Below are positions 54,885 through 62,981 of a stretch of DNA of 64,000 nucleotides, in pieces. A model generated the notes under the pieces. The model saw only the letters and a list, made by a program, of their open reading frames with translations. It did not search any database and was not told where the DNA came from. Source of the stretch: Desulfobulbus sp. GTDB lineage: Bacteria; Desulfobacterota; Desulfobulbia; Desulfobulbales; Desulfobulbaceae. Position 1 is the first letter of the stretch; each line of letters opens with the position of its first letter. A program made the position numbers and the translations under genes. Location: NCBI GenBank assembly GCA_028684915.1, contig JAQUEZ010000008.1, forward strand, positions 1 to 64,000. Reading direction: 5' to 3'.

Positions 54885-55404
54885 TTTTCGGATCTTCCCT
54901 CCAAAATACGGTTTGAACTGCGGAGCTATCCTTTAATCCCTATCTATCTTTCCTAGCACACTAAAAGTGGCAAAAGTCCACGGAATCTTTCTTTGAATGA
55001 ACCAAGAAAAATGAAATTGGAACAATTCATTGAAAATAAAGCATATTTTAATTGCCATTGAGAGCCTTTACGACATTTTGCTAACGGGAAAAGTGGCAAA
55101 AGTCCCATCGGCCTATGAACAAGATTCGATCTGCTCCCAAGCTTATTTATACACGGCCCCCATTAAATTGGAATGACCTGATCATATGTTTTCCTGCGAA
55201 TTCCCTTAGCGTGCTTTTGCTATCGGGTCATGAGGCCAATTCACGCTCGCGGCCTTCGTTTCCACCACCTTCTCCAATACAATCTTCCATCTTCAGGGGT
55301 GAAGCGGCCCCGCATCATGAACGTTCGTTAAACGCTAACAAATTTTGGCGGTTTTTCTCACGGCCCCTACCGTTGGGATTATTTAAAGCTAAACGACTCA
55401 AGAT
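54885..55404. other. Non-coding right-end segment of the transposon
   Basis: No convincing gene. It contains two copies of AAAAGTGGCAAAAGTCC (54963-54979 and 55089-55105), 126 bp apart. The remainder, GC-richer around 55230-55320, may be debris of an older insertion. Confidence 0.5.
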
Positions 55405-55444
55405 AAAAAGTTGGCACTTATCGCAGCTACCGGGTCATTGGGCC
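55405..55444 (-). repeat. Transposon right terminal inverted repeat (40 bp)
   Basis: Exact reverse complement of 29144-29183. Its outermost bases supply the last codons and stop of the gene at 55435-56031. Confidence 0.93.
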
Positions 55445-56031
55445 TCTTTGACAAAACTGCCGAAAGTAAACACTCCCTCGCTCGATTGGACCCGACTGAG
55501 TAGGGTGTTGTAATCGTCGTTGGAAGTACTCATACCGCCTTTACCCCAGGTGTAGGAGCCTCCGATACGATCGCCCTCATGGAAAAAGAGTACGCCGCCC
55601 TCGGGTTTCTTGGTCAGTTGCACTTCGATAAACCCGGAGAATTGCTTCATGCGCAAACGAAAGATCAGATCCGGCAGCGGGATCTCGGTGGAACGAAGCC
55701 TAGCTTTGGCGCGTTGAAAGCTCGGCATCTGCGCCCAGTAATAGATCGCATTTTGATCAAGATAGAATGCCTTCACCACAAAGTTGGCACTGTAAAAACG
55801 ACTGCGGACGATCTCAAAAGACGGAATCACAGCTGCATTGCCGTCTTTTTCCTTAAGTGTACTGCTAATAATTTCTTCTTCGTTGAAAAAGGCGAGCATT
55901 TCCAAGCCAGGAGAAACACAGTACACCCCACCTGATCCGATTTCCCCTTGGAGATGTTCGATAAATCTCTCGAGATGGAGATAATAGCTGTTGAGCCCCT
56001 CGATATGCGGTTTTTCCCGGGGAATCAGCAT
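55435..56031 (-). CDS. Uncharacterised protein, 3' end altered by the transposon
   Basis: 198-residue cytosolic protein of unknown function with a beta-rich part near residues 135-170 (MKQFSGFIEVQLTKKPEGGVLFFHEGDRIGG) like the DUF4388/PatA N-terminal type. The final codons GAG GCC CAA TGA run into the transposon terminus; joining the flanks across one TCTTT copy gives ...FVKEEST and a stop instead of ...FVKEAQ. The open frame extends 30 codons upstream of the ATG to the stop of the zinc-ribbon gene without an alternative start, so the true N-terminus is uncertain. Confidence 0.65.
   Translation of the reverse strand: MLIPREKPHIEGLNSYYLHLERFIEHLQGEIGSGGVYCVSPGLEMLAFFNEEEIISSTLKEKDGNAAVIPSFEIVRSRFYSANFVVKAFYLDQNAIYYWAQMPSFQRAKARLRSTEIPLPDLIFRLRMKQFSGFIEVQLTKKPEGGVLFFHEGDRIGGSYTWGKGGMSTSNDDYNTLLSRVQSSEGVFTFGSFVKEAQ
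55445..55449. repeat. Target site duplication, right
   Basis: TCTTT immediately outside the right terminal repeat; matches 29139-29143. Confidence 0.88.
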
Positions 56032-56121
56032 ATACGTTGTACCCTCAGCTGCCCCGAAAAGGTGTGTGGCGCCGGTGTACCTTGATAAGGTGAACCCATG
56101 AAGGAAATGATGTAATTTGAA

Positions 56122-56298
56122 TTATTCACCAGCAGGATTTTGGGCGGGTTGTTCGTCTTTGTCGGAGATGGTGGGCTCGCTTTTTACTACCACGATGATA
56201 TGACCGCATTCCTGACAGGAAAAACGGGCCCTGGGACTTTTCATTTTAGACTCGTCGATATTGTATTTTTTCGAACATTCCTCGCAGATAGCCAGCAT
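56122..56298 (-). CDS. Small MJ0042-type zinc-ribbon protein
   Basis: 58 residues: MLAICEECSKKYNIDESKMKSP then FSCQECGHIIVV gives two CxxC knuckles with the MJ0042/zinc_ribbon_5 spacing, often an N-terminal module of larger proteins. GGGGGAG precedes the ATG at 56298. Its TAA stop is in the same frame as the following gene at 55435-56031, 31 codons before that gene's first ATG, so the two may once have been one protein. Confidence 0.75.
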   Translation of the reverse strand: MLAICEECSKKYNIDESKMKSPRARFSCQECGHIIVVVKSEPTISDKDEQPAQNPAGE

Positions 56299-56448
56299 CG
56301 TTTCTCCCCCATGCAAAAAGCCTTAAACGGGGTGAGTGCGCTCAAGCCCACCCACCGTCTCGTCATTTTATAGGATGTTCTGAGAAGTCGGTCAAAGTAT
56401 TTTTTAACAAATCAGGAGGTTGCCTCTTTATCTCCTTTGTTTATCCGT

Positions 56449-56611
56449 TGATGGCGTCGTAAAAACTTCGATCTCCAGCTTCGCAGCGTTTTTTCCGACG
56501 CTCGACATACCTTATGTATGCCTTGGATCCGGAAAAAACACGGCTCCTTGTATTTCTGTGTTTTTACTTAACCAACTTTTAGAGTGTGATGGACTTTTTA
56601 CAAGTCCATCA
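56449..56611 (-). repeat. Dispersed repeat type 1, copy D (full length)
   Basis: 163 bp. Plus-strand ends are TGATGGCGTCGTAAAAAC and ...AAAAGTCCATCA-type (GGACTTTTTACAAGTCCATCA region, itself a hairpin). In opposite orientation to copies A, B, C and E. Its end forms the TGA stop of the gene at 56609. Confidence 0.85.
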
Positions 56612-57184
56612 TCCGTTTAGTTTTTTCAGCAGCCAGGCCATGTTTTTTCCCAAATCGTGCATGACACTGATTGCTTCGGTGTCATTGGCCACCTCGCCTT
56701 TTTCCCGACCAAAGCCCATATTCCAATAGCTTGAGCCGACAATGATCATCTGGCCGATGGTGAAAAAATGATTCATTGTGTCAAAGGCATGGATGCCGCC
56801 GCCCCGCCGCTGGGTGACGATGGCCGCTCCAACCTTGCGTTTGTACAGATCACCGTTAGCGCGTGAGACCATCCCGCACCGGTCAATCAGTGCCTTCATC
56901 TCGGTGGAGATATCGGCAAAGTAGGTCGGTGAGGCCAGGACAATGCCGTCGGCCTCGACCATCTTCTCTATACAACTATTGATGCAGTCGAGGTCAACGA
57001 TACAGCGGCCGTCCTTCTTCTTGAAACACTGGTAACAGGCAATGCATCCATGGGGATGCTCGCCGGAGAGCTGGACCATCTCGGTTTCGATCCCTTCTTT
57101 GGTCAACTCCTCAAACATGTAGTTGATCATCATGGCGGTATTGCCGTTTTTGCGAGCACTGCCGTTAAAGGCGACAACTTTCAT
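56609..57184 (-). CDS. Flavodoxin-fold NADPH-dependent FMN reductase
   Basis: 191-residue protein: VAFNGSARKNGNTAMM is the FMN loop, CIACYQCFKKKDGRC the cysteine motif typical of iron-sulfur flavoprotein relatives, ASPTYFADISTEMKALIDR the second loop. Its stop codon TGA is the first three bases of repeat copy D. Follows korC by 2 nt, so likely cotranscribed with the kor genes. Confidence 0.85.
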   Translation of the reverse strand: MKVVAFNGSARKNGNTAMMINYMFEELTKEGIETEMVQLSGEHPHGCIACYQCFKKKDGRCIVDLDCINSCIEKMVEADGIVLASPTYFADISTEMKALIDRCGMVSRANGDLYKRKVGAAIVTQRRGGGIHAFDTMNHFFTIGQMIIVGSSYWNMGFGREKGEVANDTEAISVMHDLGKNMAWLLKKLNG

Positions 57185-57186
57185 GA

Positions 57187-57780
57187 TTACACCTCTTCGT
57201 CATGGAGAATGGTCCGCGGTAACGCGTCCAGATTAATCTTGGCGGCCTCATCCATACCACGATAAAGGGCCGTTTTGTTCAATTCCTCGGTTCCAACCGG
57301 CACTCTGGCTAAGAGCGCCTTTTCCAGACTCTTGCTGATCACCTGGCCGGAAAGCAACCCCACCGCACCCAGGGCCACCATGTTGCCCACCATCTCCTTA
57401 CCCAGTTCTTCCTTGGCAATCTGGGTGAACGGAATGGCAATCACCCTATTGGTGGGATATTGCTCAACCAGTGAACTGTCTACCACCAAAAGACCGTCAG
57501 GGGTAAGATCTTGGTAGTAGGCATCACAGGCCGCCTGGTTCATGGCCAAAAGCAGGTCGAGCTGGCGGGCCTTGGGGTAATCGATCGGTGTGTCGCTGAT
57601 CACCACTTCCGCTTTGGACTTCCCACCCCTGGCTTCCGGACCGTAACTCTGCGTCTGGCAGACATATTTACCGTCATAGACGCCAACGGCTTCGGAAAAA
57701 ATGACCGCTGCAGTGATCAGTCCCTGGCCTCCGGAGCCGCTGAAGCGCATCTCATAGCGTTTTTTTTGCGGTTGTTTCAT
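57187..57780 (-). CDS. korC: 2-oxoacid:ferredoxin oxidoreductase, gamma subunit
   Basis: 197 residues of the POR/KOR gamma type: MRFSGSGGQGLITAAVIFSEA is the hallmark, with QSYGPEARGGKSKAEVVIS and VVDSSLV. Part of the CoA-dependent oxidative decarboxylation of a 2-oxoacid, most likely 2-oxoglutarate given the four-subunit korDABC order. Overlaps korB by 4 nt. Confidence 0.9.
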   Translation of the reverse strand: MKQPQKKRYEMRFSGSGGQGLITAAVIFSEAVGVYDGKYVCQTQSYGPEARGGKSKAEVVISDTPIDYPKARQLDLLLAMNQAACDAYYQDLTPDGLLVVDSSLVEQYPTNRVIAIPFTQIAKEELGKEMVGNMVALGAVGLLSGQVISKSLEKALLARVPVGTEELNKTALYRGMDEAAKINLDALPRTILHDEEV

Positions 57781-58619
57781 ATTTTTTTTTGCTCCTTCCC
57801 AGCCAGTTTACGGATCTTATCGTACTCCTCGGTGGAGATGGGTAATTCGCGGTCAGTCAGCACACCGATGGTGGTCTTCCCCTCCAATTCTTCGGGGCTA
57901 AGCTTTGCCGCCTGCTTGACCGTTACCGCATTGTCCTTAAAACTGGTGAGCATCTCCACCGCACCGCCCAACTGATTGCGGCGACCGTATTGGACATGGC
58001 AGTTGGAAATCACTTCCACGACTGCAAATCCAGGCTTGACCATGGCCTGTTCAATCAGCTGGTCAAGCAACTGGGCATGGTAGACCGTTGATCGGGCAAC
58101 AAAGGAGGCCCCGGCGGTCACCGCCAACTCGGCAATGGAGAAGGCTTGCTCGATGTGGCCGTAGATAGAGGTGGTTGAACGGGAGCCAAAGGGTGTGGTG
58201 GGTGAATATTGCCCTCCAGTCATGCCGTAGATCGAGTTGTTGATGATGATTGCGGTCAGATCCAGATTACGGCGGGCCGCATGAATGAAGTGATTGCCGC
58301 CGATGGCCGTAGCATCGCCATCGCCCATGATCGCCACCACCTTCAGGTTCGGGTTGGCAAGCTTGACTCCGGTGGCAAAGGTCAGAGCCCGACCGTGGGT
58401 GGAATGGAGCGTGTTGAAATCAAGATAGGTCGGCATGCGACCGGAGCAACCGATGCCCGAAGCAAGCACAACCTCATCTTTATCGAGTTCCATTCGATAA
58501 ATTGCCCGCAGTAGCGCGGCCATGATGATACCGTTGCCGCAGCCGGGACACCAAACATGGGGAAATTTCTTGTTATGACGTAGGTATTCGTGACGAATTG
58601 CCTGTGCTGAAACCGTCAT
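57777..58619 (-). CDS. korB: 2-oxoacid:ferredoxin oxidoreductase, beta subunit
   Basis: 280-residue thiamine-diphosphate subunit: WCPGCGNGI, GIGCSGRMPTYLDF, STHGRALTFATGVKLANP and the ThDP/Mg motif GDGDATAIGGNHFIHAARRN. Binds ThDP together with KorA. 9 nt after korA. Confidence 0.92.
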   Translation of the reverse strand: MTVSAQAIRHEYLRHNKKFPHVWCPGCGNGIIMAALLRAIYRMELDKDEVVLASGIGCSGRMPTYLDFNTLHSTHGRALTFATGVKLANPNLKVVAIMGDGDATAIGGNHFIHAARRNLDLTAIIINNSIYGMTGGQYSPTTPFGSRSTTSIYGHIEQAFSIAELAVTAGASFVARSTVYHAQLLDQLIEQAMVKPGFAVVEVISNCHVQYGRRNQLGGAVEMLTSFKDNAVTVKQAAKLSPEELEGKTTIGVLTDRELPISTEEYDKIRKLAGKEQKKI

Positions 58620-58628
58620 ACCCCCTCC

Positions 58629-59765
58629 TTAGAGTTTGACCAACTGATTGTAGAGCTCATCCGGGGTGATAAACTGGCCGTCGATCCGGTTATGTTTAAC
58701 CACGGAACAAACCCCCTGATTAACTCGCTGTATCTCCCGACTGATCTGGCCGGTGTTCATCTCCGGCACCAACACTGCCCTGCACTGCTTGAGAATCGGA
58801 GTTACATGGCTGCGGGGGAAGGGAAAGAGGGTAATCAGGTGCAGCAGTCCCGCCTTGACGCCCTGCTGCCGGGCCTCATCCACGGCCCGCATAGCCGAAC
58901 GGGCCACGGATCCGTAGGCGATGATGGCGACTTCGGCATCATCAAGCAGATAGCCTTTGGTCATCATGATCTGGGAGAACCCACGGGTGATCTTTTGTGT
59001 CAGCCGCTGCTGAAAACTTAAAATCTCATTGGGCTTTTCGGTGGGGAATCCGAGATCGTCGTGTACCAGTCCAGTAACATGGTGGCGGTACCCATCACCA
59101 AAGGCGGCCATAGCCGGTACGCCACGATTGTCGCCCTCATAGGGTTTGTACCAGTCCGGCGGTACACTTGGTTTGAGCCGATTAATAACCCGGATCTCAG
59201 TCGGGTCAGGTAGTTGCACACACTCACGGGTATGGGCCACCACCTCGTCGGAAAGGATGATAACCGGCACCCGGTACTGTTCACTGAGGTTAAAGGCCTT
59301 GATGGTCAGAGTGAAGGAGTCGCTCACGCTTGAGGTTGCAAGCACAATGATCGGATGGTCGCCATGGGTACCCCAACGGGCCATCTGCACATCCCCTTGG
59401 GCTGGGCTGGTGGGTAGGCCGGTGGATGGTCCACCGCGCATGACATTGACCACCACGCAGGGGACCTCCGCGCAGCAGGCATACCCTAAATTCTCCTGCA
59501 TGAGCGAAAAACCAGGGCCCGAGGTCGCGGTCATGGACTTAACCCCGGCAAGCGAGGCACCGATGATTGCGCCCATGGAGGCAATCTCATCCTCCATCTG
59601 GATGAAGGTGCCGCCCACCTTAGGCAGGAGCGCTGCCAGTTGTTCGGAGATTTCGGAGGCTGGAGTGATGGGATAACCGGCAAAAAAACGACACCCGGCG
59701 GCCAGTGCACCATAGGCCACGGCCTCATTCCCTTGCAGGAGTTGACTCTTGCGGATCTCAGACAT
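58629..59765 (-). CDS. korA: 2-oxoacid:ferredoxin oxidoreductase, alpha subunit
   Basis: 378-residue alpha subunit: GNEAVAYGALAAGCRFFAGYPITPASEI, FIQMEDEIASMGAIIGAS, SGPGFSLMQENLGYA and the C-terminal VLVPEMNTGQ. The ATG at 59765 follows GGAGGAAGG. It overlaps the end of korD by 8 nt. Works with KorB, KorC and the ferredoxin-like KorD in a reductive or oxidative TCA step. Confidence 0.92.
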   Translation of the reverse strand: MSEIRKSQLLQGNEAVAYGALAAGCRFFAGYPITPASEISEQLAALLPKVGGTFIQMEDEIASMGAIIGASLAGVKSMTATSGPGFSLMQENLGYACCAEVPCVVVNVMRGGPSTGLPTSPAQGDVQMARWGTHGDHPIIVLATSSVSDSFTLTIKAFNLSEQYRVPVIILSDEVVAHTRECVQLPDPTEIRVINRLKPSVPPDWYKPYEGDNRGVPAMAAFGDGYRHHVTGLVHDDLGFPTEKPNEILSFQQRLTQKITRGFSQIMMTKGYLLDDAEVAIIAYGSVARSAMRAVDEARQQGVKAGLLHLITLFPFPRSHVTPILKQCRAVLVPEMNTGQISREIQRVNQGVCSVVKHNRIDGQFITPDELYNQLVKL

Positions 59766-60042
59766 CATCCTTCCTCCGTTTCGGCCTGCGTTCATTCACT
59801 GTAATGGCAAAGTCAGGGCAGTGAATTTCGCAAAACCGGCAGCCAATACAGTTGTCCGGCTCCTCAACCATAGGTTTGCCGACTTTGTCGGCAAGGATAA
59901 TCTTCTTGGGACAGAAGGCCATGCAGATACCGCAGACCTTGCACCAGTCGTGATAAAAGGCGACGTCAAAATGTTTTTTTGCTGACGCCTTTTTCTCTGC
60001 TTCCAGTTGTTGAGTAGGTGCACACTTTTCCTTATCTGGCAT
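59758..60042 (-). CDS. korD: 2-oxoacid:ferredoxin oxidoreductase, delta (2x4Fe-4S) subunit
   Basis: 94-residue ferredoxin-type protein with two 4Fe-4S motifs, CKVCGICMAFCPKK and CIGCRFCEIHCPD, after a basic helical N-terminus. First gene of the korDABC-flavodoxin operon; carries electrons out to ferredoxin. Confidence 0.9.
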   Translation of the reverse strand: MPDKEKCAPTQQLEAEKKASAKKHFDVAFYHDWCKVCGICMAFCPKKIILADKVGKPMVEEPDNCIGCRFCEIHCPDFAITVNERRPKRRKDDV

Positions 60043-60138
60043 AGTAAACTACTCTCTACAAGTATTTTTTAACGGCTGGATAAGTACCACTTTAGGCTAA
60101 TTCCACCATACCCCCAACCGGCTTAATCTCCACATAAA

Positions 60139-60171
60139 AAAAAGCCGAACCCCATAAGGGCTCGGCTTTTT
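60139..60171. terminator. Bidirectional-looking terminator
   Basis: AAAAAGCCGA and TCGGCTTTTT flank an inner ACCC/AGGG-type stem; A-run on one side and T-run on the other. It probably ends the antiporter transcript on the - strand. Confidence 0.8.
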
Positions 60172-60361
60172 GAATGCAAAGAAAGGGCAAATCATTCAAG
60201 CCGGCACGACTGTCTAGATTCAATCGACAGCATGTTCCGAGAAATTTCCAACATCCGGGATGTCTTGTGTATCTCCTGCCCTTGCTTGCTAAATCGTGAT
60301 TTACATGCAATCTCTCGGTAATATGATCCGATAGTTTTAGCCCGCGCGGAAATCACTTGTT
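60172..60361 (-). other. Long 3' segment between antiporter stop and terminator
   Basis: No protein-coding pattern in 190 nt. It would form a long 3' untranslated tail or a small RNA ending at the 60139-60171 terminator; no known RNA family recognised. Confidence 0.35.
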
Positions 60362-62527
60362 TCACCATCGACTCTTCTGCGCATCATAGACAACCATTAG
60401 CGGTTTGCGCAGTTCCCTTGAGAGCGAATCGGCCAGTGAGCCGAAAAAGAATTTTCTCACCCCTTTGGCGCGGATGGCACCCATGACCACTATATCGTGG
60501 TCTTCTGCCTCTTCTTGAATCGCCTTCACCCGAGCATCTGTAGGAACAGACTTGACCGAAATCATGAGCGGTTGCGGCCGACGATCGAGCCAATTGTAGA
60601 TCTGCTCTGTTTTGGTGTCAATGGTCTCCTGATTGACATCCGAGGCCAGCAGGCGAAGCAGGGTAATCTGATGTTCACCGACTTTTCCCAGAGCGGCCAC
60701 CACCGGATAAACCTCGGCCAGATCATTCATATCAGTGACGGGAACAAGTATCCGTTCCGTATGCAGCACACCATAAAACTGAACGACAACCACCGGGCAC
60801 CCCACGTGGGATGCCACCGTCTCCAGCACCTCCGGAAAAGCCGAAGTCTTGTCGTGAAGCGGGTAGCTCAGCACCACGGCCTTGGCATTGTTATATTCAA
60901 CAGCCGTGACCAGCCCGGAAGGAATACTGGGCTCGGGAACAATTTCCGTCAGTAGTTTGTAACCCATGTCCTCCACCTCCTTCCGCTCGACCTCGAAGTT
61001 GTGGGACGGATGCGGCGTGCCCGGCGGTTGCACGAATACCGCCATGGGAGAAGCCTTGTAATGATGGGCAAAGATCGTGGCAATTCTGGCAATGCCGTTG
61101 ACGGTAAGACGGCGTGTCGCCCCGAAAACAACCACGTTTTGAGCATTGTCTTCGGGTATCAGTTTGTCCCAGGTCCACGGCAGAATTTTCACCCCCGACT
61201 CCGACCGCATGAACTGGTCATACGCTTTCTCCGACATACCGGCACAGTCCCGATTTTCACCGGTTGTTTTTTCCACCGGCATGGCTTCCTTGGCGTTGAC
61301 AATGGCAAAGCGTAACGCCAGAGGCCCGATGAGTTCGGAAAGGAAAACCCCGGTCAGAACCACCGGCGTGATAATAGAGGCGTAGACGCCAAGTATTGTG
61401 TCGGCACTGACCAGGAAAATAAGGCCTATGGCCACACCGGCCTGGGGGAAAATGGCAAACCCGATATATTGACGGACAATTTGTGCGGCCCTACCGATAC
61501 GGGCACCAAGATGGGCCCCAAGCAACTTACCGCTTATCCGAGCCAGAAAATAAACGACCCCGATAATCCCGGCACTGCCGATGGTCGTCATGTCAAGATG
61601 CGAACCCGCCAGCGTGAAGAACAAAACATAGATCGGCGGTTCGAAACTGTTCAGGGCCCGAAAAACCCGGACATCACGCTCTGCCTTGTTCACTAGGGTG
61701 AAACCGGCAGTCATCCCTGCCAACAACGGTGAAAGATGGATAAAGATCGCCGACTCGCTGCATAACAGCAGGATGGCTAGGCCAGCGGTCATCATCTCTT
61801 CCTCATTCTTCATTTTTCTCAACGCAATCTTGAGAACAAAGCCGGTAATACAACCAAGAACAAGCGACAGGACAATTTCTAAGAAACCATGGCCGATTGC
61901 TACGATCAGCGGCGTATCGCCCTGCCCTATTATCTGATGGCTCAGAGAAACGGCTAGGCCAAAGATCATAATTGCCAGACCGTTATCCACCGCAACCACC
62001 GCCATCAAAGATGAGGTGAGCGGCCCCTTGGCCTTCATTTCCCGCACAACCAATAGTGTTGCTGCCGGTGCGGTTGCCACGCTAACCGCTCCCAGAAGAC
62101 AGGAAAGCACCGCCTGATCTCTGAAGCGCCAGCCCTCGCTTTGAAAGCCCGTGGTGGCAATAACCGTAAAAACGGCGAGACTGACCATTAAGAAGGATCC
62201 CAGCGCTTCCAACAGACCAGTCCAGAACACGCTTCCAGCGTAGGCCTTGATTTTTTTGATTTCTATGTGCTCACCAATGCCGAAAGCTATCAGCATCAGG
62301 GCAATATGGGTGAAATGGTCCAGACTGTGACCAATGGTTTTTTCGGTAATGATTGCAAACCCGGTTGGCCCGAGGAGCAGCCCGGCAAGGATATAGCCGG
62401 TGACTGAAGGGAGACGAAGTCTTTGTGCGATCTTGGCGGTGACAAGGCCCGCCGCAAGCAGCAACGCCAGGCCGATGGTTACCATAGGGTTGAGTGCGAA
62501 AGTTTGGTCGTATGACGGTTTGTCCAA
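60362..62527 (-). CDS. Kef-type cation:proton antiporter with UspA-like C-terminal domain
   Basis: 721 residues: about 12 membrane helices forming a CPA2/Kef-like exchanger domain (ITEKTIGHSLDHFTHIALMLIAFGIGEHIE; LGPTGFAIITEK), then about 270 cytosolic residues resembling universal stress protein domains (TERILVPVTDMNDLAEVYPVVAALGKVGEHQITLLRLL; DHDIVVMGAIRAKGVRKFFFGSLADSLSREL). Likely K+ or Na+/H+ antiport with nucleotide sensing. The start is a TTG at 62527 without a clear ribosome-binding site; an ATG at 62485 is possible. Confidence 0.85.
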   Translation of the reverse strand: MDKPSYDQTFALNPMVTIGLALLLAAGLVTAKIAQRLRLPSVTGYILAGLLLGPTGFAIITEKTIGHSLDHFTHIALMLIAFGIGEHIEIKKIKAYAGSVFWTGLLEALGSFLMVSLAVFTVIATTGFQSEGWRFRDQAVLSCLLGAVSVATAPAATLLVVREMKAKGPLTSSLMAVVAVDNGLAIMIFGLAVSLSHQIIGQGDTPLIVAIGHGFLEIVLSLVLGCITGFVLKIALRKMKNEEEMMTAGLAILLLCSESAIFIHLSPLLAGMTAGFTLVNKAERDVRVFRALNSFEPPIYVLFFTLAGSHLDMTTIGSAGIIGVVYFLARISGKLLGAHLGARIGRAAQIVRQYIGFAIFPQAGVAIGLIFLVSADTILGVYASIITPVVLTGVFLSELIGPLALRFAIVNAKEAMPVEKTTGENRDCAGMSEKAYDQFMRSESGVKILPWTWDKLIPEDNAQNVVVFGATRRLTVNGIARIATIFAHHYKASPMAVFVQPPGTPHPSHNFEVERKEVEDMGYKLLTEIVPEPSIPSGLVTAVEYNNAKAVVLSYPLHDKTSAFPEVLETVASHVGCPVVVVQFYGVLHTERILVPVTDMNDLAEVYPVVAALGKVGEHQITLLRLLASDVNQETIDTKTEQIYNWLDRRPQPLMISVKSVPTDARVKAIQEEAEDHDIVVMGAIRAKGVRKFFFGSLADSLSRELRKPLMVVYDAQKSRW

Positions 62528-62653
62528 AAAGTCTGCAGAGAGGAAACTGGTATCTTTCCCGTCCTTCGAAATTTCATTTTTTTAGACAAAACGAGCAATT
62601 CCCTCGAATTTTGGGCCAGAGGGAAATTCCCTGTTAACCCTGAAATCAATAAA

Positions 62654-62762
62654 GATGGCCTCGTAAAAAGTCGAAACCCGAGAAGTCACGTGTCGTAAAT
62701 ACAGTATGTTGCGAAGCTCGAAACGTCGTTCTCGAAAGTTTTTACGAGAACGACGAAAAAGG
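62654..62762 (+). repeat. Dispersed repeat type 2, copy 2
   Basis: Starts GATGGCCTCGTAAAAAGTC and follows 28828-28939 segment by segment (GAAGTCACG, GCGAAGCTCGAAA, CGAGAACGA). Stands 14 bp from copy E of type 1. Confidence 0.78.
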
Positions 62763-62776
62763 ATATCCGACACGGA

Positions 62777-62940
62777 TGATGGATTCGTAAAAAGTCTATC
62801 TCATTGTGAGAGATGGCTAAGTAAAAACACAGATATATAAGGAATACTGTTGTTTTTCGGCGCGAAAGCGTACATCAGGTATGTCGAGTGTCGAGAAAAA
62901 TGCTGCGACACAATAGATCGAAGTTTTAACGACGCCATCA
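62777..62940 (+). repeat. Dispersed repeat type 1, copy E (full length)
   Basis: 164 bp, from TGATGGATTCGTAAAAA to TTTTAACGACGCCATCA. The ends are imperfect inverted repeats of about 17 bp. Reverse complement of copy D with scattered differences. Confidence 0.87.
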
Positions 62941-62981
62941 AGAATGCCGTAAACACTCCACCGATATGCTCCGGTGGGGCC

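Larger units (their letters stand above)
29144..55444. mobile_element. 26.3-kb Tn3-family transposon carrying nitrogen-oxide metabolism genes
   Basis: Bounded by 40-bp perfect inverted repeats (29144-29183 and 55405-55444) and a 5-bp direct duplication TCTTT (29139-29143 and 55445-55449), the size expected for Tn3-family transposition. A full-length Tn3-type transposase lies 65 bp inside the left end, and a serine resolvase with a res-like site lies about 0.85 kb inside the right end. Cargo: fprA, HPP, CBS, three hcp genes, cupin, two TetR regulators, NapH-like protein, glutamine amidotransferase, ABC efflux operon, ferredoxin, PAS protein, haoCA-like genes, a four-gene GTPase/ABC-ATPase cluster and a truncated hicB. 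By eye it is more AT-rich than the flanks, and it contains none of the dispersed repeats found on both sides. Confidence 0.93.

Noticed and set aside
56449..62940. CRISPR array from repeated motifs near 56 and 62 kb
   Set aside because: Copies are 100-165 bp, dispersed, in both orientations and lack regular spacers.
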